From an uncultured Peptococcaceae bacterium (lineage in GTDB: Bacteria; Bacillota; Desulfotomaculia; Desulfotomaculales; Desulfallaceae): a DNA stretch of 12,621 bases. The translations under genes were made by a program, and so were the position numbers. Under the pieces are notes generated by a model that was given only the letters and a program-made list of their open reading frames with translations, was not told where the DNA came from and did no database searches. Shown piece after piece: positions 7,231-12,621 of the stretch (position 1 is its first letter; each line of letters starts with the position of its first letter). The stretch spans positions 1 to 12,621 of the forward strand of contig CAJYBN010000073.1 in assembly GCA_913064925.1 (NCBI GenBank), written 5' to 3'.

Positions 7231-7247
7231 CCTTTCTACCCGATCAG

Positions 7248-7261
7248 TTGCAAGATTGCAA
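7248..7261. promoter_or_regulatory. candidate activator-binding site (enhancer) 2
   Basis: Perfect inverted repeat TTGCA-AGAT-TGCAA, with arms and spacer length identical to the site at 7217-7230. The centres are 31 bp apart, close to three helical turns, so bound dimers would face the same side of the DNA. A third, unpaired TTGCAA at 7289-7294 lies about four turns further on. Confidence 0.55.
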
Positions 7262-7307
7262 TTATTAAAAAAATTGTTAAAATCACGCTTGCAATTGCCG
7301 CCTTTAA

Positions 7308-7337
7308 TTGATTAAGATTTATACTAAGATATATACA
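7308..7337 (+). promoter_or_regulatory. possible sigma-A promoter for the activator gene
   Basis: TTGATT (7308-7313) and TATACA (7332-7337) are separated by 18 bases; TATATA at 7330-7335 with a 16-base spacer is an alternative in the same place. The -35 box matches only four of six positions. It would give a leader of about 45 bases before the ATG at 7387. The enhancer sites lie just upstream, so self-control is possible. Confidence 0.35.
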
Positions 7338-7386
7338 AAGTTAAAGATTAAGATGCTGGAAAATAAGATTGAGAGGGGGAGCAGTT

Positions 7387-8412
7387 ATGTCAAATTATTA
7401 CGCGTCCGCAGTGCACCCCGGTGAAACAAACTCTCATAAACAACTAATTGACAACATTATTGCCAGGTCAGATAAAATGAAGCAAGTTCTTAACCTGGCC
7501 CAAAAAGTGGCCGAAACTGACTGTACAGTACTGGTACTGGGCGAATCCGGCGTAGGCAAGGAAGTAATCGCTAAACTGATACACAAACAAAGCCCGGTGC
7601 ATAACGGTCCTTTCATCAAGGTAAATTGCGGTGCCATTCCCGAAACTTTACTGGAGTCCGAGCTATTTGGCTATTCTCCCGGAGCATTTACCGGAGCCAG
7701 CAAGGAAGGTAAAAAAGGAAAGTTTGAACTGGCTCACAACGGCACCCTGTTACTGGACGAAATCGGAGATCTACCGTTGTCTTTGCAAGTAAAACTGCTG
7801 CACGTTTTAGAAGAAAAAGAAGTGATCCGCATTGGCAGCAATAAGCCTCAAAAAATTAATGTGCGCATCATTGCAGCCACCAACAAGGACTTGCTCCAGC
7901 TGGTGAAGACGGGTAAGTTTCGCAAAGACCTTTATTACCGCTTAAATATCGTGCCCATTAAAATACCACCGTTGCGGGAACGCAAGGATGACATCATGCC
8001 CCTGATAATCCATTTTAAAAAAATTTACGAGGCTAAATACGGCACCCGGAGAAACTGTTCCATCGAGGTCATTAACCTGTTTTGCTCACATGATTGGCCG
8101 GGTAATGTCAGGGAGCTAAAAAATTTGCTTGAACGCATTTATATAATTTCCGAGTCCGATAAATTAATAACCCCGGAAGTTTTAATCAAAGATTATCTTA
8201 ATATTACATCCAACTTCAATAATAATGATACTGTTATAGTTAATAAGCTCGGCTCCCTTAAAGAAATAAAAGAAGAAGCAGAACGGCAACTCATAAAACT
8301 GGCTCTAAAAAGCACCGGAACGCTGTATAAGGCGGCACAGTTGCTGCAGGTAGACAAGGCAACTATAAGCCGCAAGGTAAAAAAGTATAACCTTTTAGCA
8401 AAAGATAAATAA
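7387..8412 (+). CDS. sigma-54-dependent enhancer-binding activator without sensor domain
   Basis: A 341-residue AAA+ transcription activator that uses ATP hydrolysis to open sigma-54 promoters. The ATG at 7387 follows GAGAGGGGGAGCAGTT; a TTG at 7369 in frame is less likely. Only about 22 residues precede the AAA+ module, so there is no PAS, GAF, receiver or V4R domain. Motifs: Walker A GESGVGKE (52-59), the sigma-54 contact loop GAFTGA (99-104), Walker B LLLDEI (121-126), the arginine-finger region near FRKDLYYRLN (178-187), sensor II WPGNVREL (237-244), and a C-terminal Fis-type helix-turn-helix (about 300-335, KAAQLLQVDKATISRKVKKY). It is transcribed away from the catabolic operon, with palindromic sites between, so it is the probable regulator. 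PspF has the same reduced plan and is held inactive by a partner protein; how this one senses a signal cannot be seen here. Confidence 0.93.
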   Translation: MSNYYASAVHPGETNSHKQLIDNIIARSDKMKQVLNLAQKVAETDCTVLVLGESGVGKEVIAKLIHKQSPVHNGPFIKVNCGAIPETLLESELFGYSPGAFTGASKEGKKGKFELAHNGTLLLDEIGDLPLSLQVKLLHVLEEKEVIRIGSNKPQKINVRIIAATNKDLLQLVKTGKFRKDLYYRLNIVPIKIPPLRERKDDIMPLIIHFKKIYEAKYGTRRNCSIEVINLFCSHDWPGNVRELKNLLERIYIISESDKLITPEVLIKDYLNITSNFNNNDTVIVNKLGSLKEIKEEAERQLIKLALKSTGTLYKAAQLLQVDKATISRKVKKYNLLAKDK

Positions 8413-8450
8413 TCCAGTGTGTTTTACAAAGGGCACCTCCGTTACCTCCG

Positions 8451-8706
8451 CTCACTCCAACAGTTAACCTCCCCAAGGAATTCGAATTGCTGTGGCTGCT
8501 GGCATCCAATCCCAACCAGGTGTTCACCAATTCCCGTCTCCTCAGCCTGATATGGCAAAACAGTTTCAAAAACGACGAAAACACCACCAATGATTACACA
8601 CTCGGCAGCCGCGAAAAAAATTAAACCGGACCCATCCAACCCGGTATACATTAAAATGATTTGGGGTACCGGCTGCAAGTTTACCGACATGGAAAACGGC
8701 GCTTAA
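8451..8706 (+). pseudogene. remnant of an OmpR-family response regulator (DNA-binding domain, frameshifted)
   Basis: Starting 38 bases after the activator's stop, one frame encodes NLPKEFELLWLLASNPNQVF and continues TNSRLLSLIWQ, like the LTPKEFELL...NPGRVFTREQLLERVW part of OmpR/PhoB winged helices. It hits TAA at 8622-8624. Shifting by one base at the A7 run (8614-8620) restores the expected ending: REKIKPDPSNPVYIKMIWGTG, matching the usual REKIExDPSNPRYIKTVRGVGY, to the TAA at 8704-8706. Six A's instead of seven would make it one frame. The receiver domain and the first strands of the effector domain are missing upstream, so even with the shift repaired no full gene remains. A sequencing error could explain the extra A but not the missing N-terminus. 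Confidence 0.75.
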
Positions 8707-8736
8707 AGGGCAGGGAAAACCCCGGGCGAATACAAG

Positions 8737-8767
8737 TCCCCGGCCGAGATAAATAGCGAGCCGGGGA
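8737..8767. terminator. inverted repeat between convergent genes, possible two-way terminator
   Basis: TCCCCGGC (8737-8744) and GCCGGGGA (8760-8767) form a perfect 8-bp stem with a 15-base loop. It lies 57 bases past the end of the ligase gene at 8825 (minus strand) and past the pseudogene on the plus strand. Neither side has a T run, so it may act as a transcript end or Rho-linked stop. Position is the main argument. Confidence 0.4.
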
Positions 8768-8824
8768 AGCTGAACACTCGGCGGGTCGCTGCCCAACCCA
8801 ACGCCCAACCGGGTGCGCTGCACT

Positions 8825-10420
8825 TTAATCCCTGTCGCTGTAATGCCCCGCAAATTGTTTTCTCAATTCATGCTTCTTAATTTTACCAGTGGTGGTGCGC
8901 GGCAGCTCATCCACGAATATCACCGACTTGGGCACCTGGAATCCGCCCAGTTCCTTCTTGCACCAGTTGATCAACTCTTCTTCGGTAAGGCCGCTGTCCT
9001 TTTTGGGCACCACCACGGCGGTTACCGCTTCGGCCCAGCGCCGGTGGGGCAGGCCTATCACGGCGGCGGACTCCACCTTGGGATGGGCCAGGACCACCAT
9101 TTCCACCCTGATGGAGGGCACGTTCTCCCCGCCCGTCTTAATCATATCTTTCTTGCGGTCCACAAAAACCAGCATGCCGTCTTCGTCGATGTAACCCTGG
9201 TCGCCGGAATGATGCCAGCCGAACCGCCTGGCCTGTTCGGTGGCGTTTTCATCTTTATAATAACCCTCCATGACCCCGGGGCCGCGCCACACAATTTCCC
9301 CAATCTGGCCCGGCGGCAAAAGTTTGCCCTCGTCGTCCATAACCGCCGTATCATAATTAGGTTGAGACATGCCCCAGATATTACCCTCCTTTTCCGGAAA
9401 CCAGTCGGGGTTAAAGTAATTGGTGCCGGGGTAAGCCTCAGTTTGGCCTGTGGCCAGAATAAACGTGGCGTTGATCCGTTTCTTGGCGTCGGCGAGGGTG
9501 CGCTTATCCATGGGCGTCATGGCGTACAGGCATATGTTAAGGCTGGAAAGGTCATAATTATCAATGGCGGGGTGGTCCAGCATGTTCCTGTACATCATGG
9601 GCAGGGCAAACAGCCAGTTGATCTTTTCCGCCTGGATCGCCCGCATCAAGCCCTCGGGATCAAATCCCCGCATTACTATGGTGCGGGAGCACGCCAGCAA
9701 TGCGCTGGTAAGCAGGGTGTGCTGGGCGCAGTGGAATATGGGCATCATAGCGGTAATGACGGCATCGGGGTCAATTCTAAGGTCGATGGTGTTTTGCAGG
9801 GCGGTCATGTACACGTTCAGGTTGGAAATCAGCACCCCTTTGGGCATGGCGGTGGTGCCGCTGGTGTACATGATTTGCACGATGTCCCTGTCCTCGATGA
9901 TCACGTCTTCTATCTCAGAACCGTCCACCCCGTCCACGAAAGCGTTGAAATCCACAAAGGGTTCCATCACCTGCTGGCCGGTGACGGGCAGGGAAATGAA
10001 ATGCTTGATGTTTTTGAGCTGGTCCAAATATTTGCTGAATACAGGCACAAAAGCGTCGTCGACAACCAGCACCTTGGCCTCGGAATGGTTCAAAACGTAG
10101 GCCAGTTCCCGCGGTTCCAAGCCGGGATTGACCGGCACCCAGACAAACCCGCCCTTGGCCAAGCCGTACAAGGAAATAATAAACTCGGTGGAATTGAGGC
10201 AAATGGTGGCCACCCGGTCGCCCTTTTGCAGGCCCAGGCCGCGCACGGCCCTGGCGAAGCGGTTGCAGGCCTCGTTTAGCTGGTAATAGGTTAGACTGCT
10301 CCTTTGCCCGCCCCGGTATTCCACCAGGGCCTCCTTGCTGGGCCGGCGTCCCGCCGACCGGCGCAGGATGTCCCCCACTGCCACCCGCTGGATCAAGTTT
10401 TTACTCAGTTTGGGGTCCAT
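8825..10420 (-). CDS. acyl-CoA ligase (AMP-forming), second of the right-hand cluster
   Basis: A 531-residue class I adenylate-forming enzyme. It shows the P-loop MYTSGTTAMPKG (184-195), where the usual Gly after TSGTT is Ala; ATGQTEA (323-329), where the common Tyr is Thr; SGDQGY (405-410); the hinge DRKKDMIKTGGENVPS (421-436); and catalytic Lys513 in TTGK. The hinge and GENVPSIRVE region resemble fatty-acyl and crotonobetaine-type ligases, but the substrate is not predictable. The ATG at 10420 follows AAAGGAGGAGGATTAGC; the frame continues 12 codons upstream without support. It starts 45 bp after the preceding ligase gene, so both are one transcript. It is more G+C rich than the badH operon and is quite different in sequence from the two other ligases, so it is not a recent duplicate. 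Confidence 0.92.
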   Translation of the reverse strand: MDPKLSKNLIQRVAVGDILRRSAGRRPSKEALVEYRGGQRSSLTYYQLNEACNRFARAVRGLGLQKGDRVATICLNSTEFIISLYGLAKGGFVWVPVNPGLEPRELAYVLNHSEAKVLVVDDAFVPVFSKYLDQLKNIKHFISLPVTGQQVMEPFVDFNAFVDGVDGSEIEDVIIEDRDIVQIMYTSGTTAMPKGVLISNLNVYMTALQNTIDLRIDPDAVITAMMPIFHCAQHTLLTSALLACSRTIVMRGFDPEGLMRAIQAEKINWLFALPMMYRNMLDHPAIDNYDLSSLNICLYAMTPMDKRTLADAKKRINATFILATGQTEAYPGTNYFNPDWFPEKEGNIWGMSQPNYDTAVMDDEGKLLPPGQIGEIVWRGPGVMEGYYKDENATEQARRFGWHHSGDQGYIDEDGMLVFVDRKKDMIKTGGENVPSIRVEMVVLAHPKVESAAVIGLPHRRWAEAVTAVVVPKKDSGLTEEELINWCKKELGGFQVPKSVIFVDELPRTTTGKIKKHELRKQFAGHYSDRD

Positions 10421-10465
10421 GCTAATCCTCCTCCTTTTGGTTGATAAGAATAACAAGCGGGATGA

Positions 10466-12136
10466 TCATTCACTTTGTTTTGCCGCCCTTTCCCTTTCCA
10501 GATCTCTCAACCTTCTTTTCAGCACCTTACCCACCGCGTTCTTGGGCAGCTCGTCGACAAATTCAATAATCCGCGGCCGCTTGTAGGTGGCCATGTTTTC
10601 CCTGCAAAACCGGTCTATGTCCTCTGCGGTGATCCGGCCCCTGTATTCCCCCTTGAGAGTGATGAACGCCTTGACTGTTTCCCCGCGGTAGGGGTCGGGC
10701 ACCCCGATGACCGCCGTTTCGGAAACCGCCGGGTGCTTCATGATCACCGACTCTACCTCGAAAGGAGATATGTTGTACCCGGACGAAATGATCAAGTCCT
10801 TGATGCGGTCGACGAAGTATATGAATCCTTCGGCATCCATGTACCCTGCGTCCCCGGTATGCAGCCAGCCCTCATCGTCGAAGGCTAGAGCTGTTTCTTC
10901 CGGTTTGTTCCAGTAGCCTCTGGCCACCTGCGGGCCCCGGAAACATATTTCCCCCACCTCGCCGCGGGGCAGCGTCTTCCCCTCCGGGTCTACGATCTTC
11001 ACCTCCCCCGCCACGGGCACCCCTATGGAATCCAAGTTCTTTTTATGCGGCAGAGACATGATCCCGCCGCAGTTGGTCTCGGTCATACCCCAGCCGTTGG
11101 TGAGATCGACGCCGGTCAACTCCTTCCATTTCCTCTGCAGGGCCGTGGGTACAGGGGCGCCGCAGCCCGTGGCCAGTTTGAAATGACTCAGGTCGTAGCT
11201 GGAGATATCGGAGTGGTTCAGCAGGGCCACGTAGAGGGTGGGAGGTGCAAACATTACGTTGACCTTGTAGCGGTCAATAATCTTCAACAGTTCGCCGGGA
11301 TCGAACATGGGCATCAGTACGACCGTGCCGCCGCGGTACAGCACCGGGTGCAGCCCCAGAAAATAACCCGAGGTGTGGAACATGGGCATGATCTGCAGGT
11401 TAACGTCCTCGCCGTTGAGACCCATAAGGTGAGAGTGGCTCAGGCAGTTGTATACCATGTTGTAGTGGGTTTCCATGACCCCCTTGGGAAACCCGGTGGT
11501 TCCCGCGGTGTAAAGCAGCAGGGCCAGGTCGCGGCGGGGGTCCAGGTCCGGCCGCGGCGGGTCCGGCTGCGGCTTGCTGATAATTTCCATCAAGTCGGCG
11601 GTACCGGGGAATTGCATTTTTTCCCGGTCCAGCAGCGGCGGCACCCAGGCCCCGGCAGCGCAAAAGTCCTTAAGATGGACGGTAATCACGTTATTAACCT
11701 TGGTACGCTGGGCTATGGACTGCAGCAGCGGGTAAAACAGGTCCAGGCAAATTACCGTTTCCGCACCAGAATCATTGAGAATATAGGTCAGTTCCTCGCC
11801 CTTCATCATCACGTTGCAGGGTACCGAAACGGCCCCCGCCTTGATGATGCCGTGAAAAGCTATCACGTGCTGGGCGCAGTTGGGCAGCATAGTGGCCACC
11901 CGGTCCCCCTTGCTCACCCCCATGCCGGCCAGCGCAGCGGCCAGGCGGTCCGAATAAGCATCCATTTCCCCGTACGTGATTTTGTAATCCAGTGAAATAA
12001 GCGCGGTTTTTTCCCGGTACTCAGCCGCGCTGCGCCTGAGCAGCTCAAACAAGGGAATTTCGGGAACGAGCGGCATTTCCTCGTATCCCCAAGCCGGGTC
12101 GAAAGCAATATACGCCAGTTCCTTGCCTTCGGCCAT
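10466..12136 (-). CDS. acyl-CoA ligase (AMP-forming), first of the right-hand cluster
   Basis: A 556-residue class I adenylate-forming enzyme of the long-chain/medium-chain fatty-acid ligase type. Motifs: P-loop YTAGTTGFPKG (209-219), GWGMTET (348-354), TGDAGY (427-432), hinge DRIKDLIISSGYNISP (443-458) and catalytic Lys537 in NAVGK. An N-terminal extension of about 25 residues precedes the usual LFELLRRSAAEY start region. The ATG at 12136 follows GGGAGGTGCCGTTAA. It stands 180 bp after the AtuA-type gene and 45 bp before the next ligase. The pairing with an AtuA-type protein suggests a branched or terpenoid-like acid, but this is speculative. Confidence 0.92.
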   Translation of the reverse strand: MAEGKELAYIAFDPAWGYEEMPLVPEIPLFELLRRSAAEYREKTALISLDYKITYGEMDAYSDRLAAALAGMGVSKGDRVATMLPNCAQHVIAFHGIIKAGAVSVPCNVMMKGEELTYILNDSGAETVICLDLFYPLLQSIAQRTKVNNVITVHLKDFCAAGAWVPPLLDREKMQFPGTADLMEIISKPQPDPPRPDLDPRRDLALLLYTAGTTGFPKGVMETHYNMVYNCLSHSHLMGLNGEDVNLQIMPMFHTSGYFLGLHPVLYRGGTVVLMPMFDPGELLKIIDRYKVNVMFAPPTLYVALLNHSDISSYDLSHFKLATGCGAPVPTALQRKWKELTGVDLTNGWGMTETNCGGIMSLPHKKNLDSIGVPVAGEVKIVDPEGKTLPRGEVGEICFRGPQVARGYWNKPEETALAFDDEGWLHTGDAGYMDAEGFIYFVDRIKDLIISSGYNISPFEVESVIMKHPAVSETAVIGVPDPYRGETVKAFITLKGEYRGRITAEDIDRFCRENMATYKRPRIIEFVDELPKNAVGKVLKRRLRDLERERAAKQSE

Positions 12137-12276
12137 TTAACGGCACCTCCCGTTTTCAATAAATTCTGATTTTTCGAAATACACCTGCCGGCAGTTTTCT
12201 TAAATAAGCCCGCCATATCATGCCCTATCCTTTCCACACTGTTCCCTCCTTCATGTTTCCGGCCCGGGTCCCGGAG

Positions 12277-12303
12277 CCGGGACCGGCGCCCGGCCGGTCC
12301 CGG
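12277..12303 (-). terminator. perfect 11-bp hairpin after the AtuA-type gene
   Basis: On the minus strand CCGGGACCGGC and GCCGGTCCCGG pair perfectly around a 5-base loop, starting 13 bases after the stop at 12317. No T run follows. A further GGTCCCGG (plus strand 12267-12274) can pair with the same middle arm (12277-12284), so two mutually exclusive structures exist. It may be a terminator, a transcript-stabilising end or an attenuator ahead of the ligase gene. The remaining bases 12137-12265 hold only the ligase ribosome site and no gene. Confidence 0.5.
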
Positions 12304-12316
12304 AAACAGCGCCGGG

Positions 12317-12621
12317 TTAATCGGTGTCAATGTACATGCGCAGCAAGTTGGCTCCGAAGCACTTGCCCAGGTTGTCGCTGCGCAGGGAGCGGGAAGCGCC
12401 CCCGTTCAGCGCGCCCCGCAGGACGAAGTTGAATGCGTGGATGTTGGGCACCTCGTAACGCACCACCTCGCCCTCCACCAGGCCCCGGAAGTGCTCCTTC
12501 ACCTTTTCGGCGGTAACTTTTTCCTTTAACAATGGGTAATCCTCCTCCCGGTAGGGAAACAGCCCAATGTTCACCGTGTTGCCCTTATCCCCCGACCGGG
12601 CGTGGGCCAGCTCCTTCAGCA
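12317..12621 (-). CDS. AtuA-type C-terminal (ferredoxin-fold-like) domain protein, 5' end outside window
   Basis: The minus-strand frame is open from the window edge to the TAA at 12319-12317, giving 101 residues. It begins LKELAHARSGDKGNTVNIGL, the start of the small C-terminal domain found in AtuA-type proteins (DUF1446, acyclic terpene utilisation family), and ends with GGASRSLRSDNLGKCFGANL, also usual for it. In many Firmicutes this domain is a separate protein of roughly 100-130 residues encoded after the DUF1446 protein, so perhaps only a few residues are missing; alternatively this is the end of a full fusion. A GTG at 12574 lies in frame but inside the conserved opening motif and is not a likely start. 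Its biochemical role is not known to me. It heads the ligase cluster in this view. Confidence 0.75.
   Translation of the reverse strand, partial: LKELAHARSGDKGNTVNIGLFPYREEDYPLLKEKVTAEKVKEHFRGLVEGEVVRYEVPNIHAFNFVLRGALNGGASRSLRSDNLGKCFGANLLRMYIDTD

Larger units (their letters stand above)
6937..7386. other. 450-bp divergent regulatory region
   Basis: No protein gene is supported here. Going from the badH side it holds: the badH ribosome site; two more copies of the same 8-mer, AGGAGGTA on the minus strand (6943-6950, 7006-7013, 7063-7070), not followed by usable genes; the -24/-12 promoter (7078-7095); a 10-bp palindrome AGTGATCACT at 7110-7119; the two TTGCA-N4-TGCAA repeats (7217-7230, 7248-7261) with a further TTGCAA at 7289-7294; and an AT-rich stretch with a possible sigma-A promoter for the activator gene. 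Confidence 0.6.
8413..8824. other. 412-bp convergent gap
   Basis: This stretch separates the convergent activator gene and the second acyl-CoA ligase gene. It holds the response-regulator remnant (8451-8706) and the inverted repeat at 8737-8767. The 8768-8824 part shows nothing I recognise. No obvious terminator follows the activator stop directly. Confidence 0.7.

Noticed and set aside
8813..10279. 488-codon plus-strand open frame antisense to the second right-hand ligase
   Set aside because: It is rich in His, Gly and Val, has no recognisable domain, and lies opposite a ligase with every family motif. Long antisense frames are common in G+C-rich genes.
11045..11995. 316-codon plus-strand open frame antisense to the first right-hand ligase
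   Set aside because: Same low-complexity composition and no domain; the minus strand encodes a complete ligase with a good ribosome site.
12222..12235. GG-N10-GC pattern on the minus strand upstream of the first right-hand ligase
   Set aside because: The -12 part reads GGGCAT instead of TTGCW and the -24 part TGGAAA; too weak to call a sigma-54 promoter.

Overview
The window reads as part of a chromosome from an anaerobic, spore-lineage Firmicute, probably a sulfate-reducing or syntrophic Peptococcaceae/Desulfotomaculia-type bacterium. This is inferred from strong AGGAGG-type ribosome binding sites, a TTG start, a lipoprotein-anchored TRAP binding protein, sigma-54 regulation, a CCG-domain iron-sulfur protein of the heterodisulfide-reductase type, and many acyl-CoA ligases. 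No rRNA, tRNA, CRISPR array, phage gene or insertion sequence was seen.

Layout. At the left edge is the C-terminal end of a CCG-domain Fe-S oxidoreductase (1-351, +). After a hairpin-rich convergent gap comes a six-gene minus-strand operon, read from about 7070 down to 524: a short-chain dehydrogenase resembling BadH, a crotonase-fold protein of the MenB/BadI family, an acyl-CoA ligase, and a three-part TRAP transporter (DctP, DctQ, DctM). Divergent from it is a sigma-54 enhancer-binding protein (7387-8412, +) that lacks any sensor domain. The intergenic region between them carries two matching 14-bp inverted repeats (TTGCA-N4-TGCAA, centres 31 bp apart) and a good -24/-12 promoter facing the operon. 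Downstream of the activator lies the decayed end of an OmpR-type response regulator, broken by one extra A in an A7 run. The right third holds a second minus-strand cluster: the end of an AtuA-type C-terminal domain protein (runs off the window) followed by two further acyl-CoA ligases.

How the genes may work together. The operon holds uptake (TRAP), CoA activation (ligase), oxidation of a ring hydroxyl (BadH-like) and hydrolytic ring cleavage (BadI-like). In Rhodopseudomonas palustris BadH and BadI convert 2-hydroxycyclohexane-1-carboxyl-CoA to pimeloyl-CoA. The proposal is a self-contained, sigma-54-controlled module for an alicyclic carboxylic acid in a Gram-positive anaerobe. The substrate is inferred. 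The similarity to BadH and BadI is judged from remembered sequences, not from a search.

Base composition differs along the window. The operon and activator are poorer in G+C (for example 20/60 at 2221-2280 and 26/60 at 7921-7980) than both flanks (37/60 at 241-300 and at 10981-11040), so the module may have been acquired as a block.
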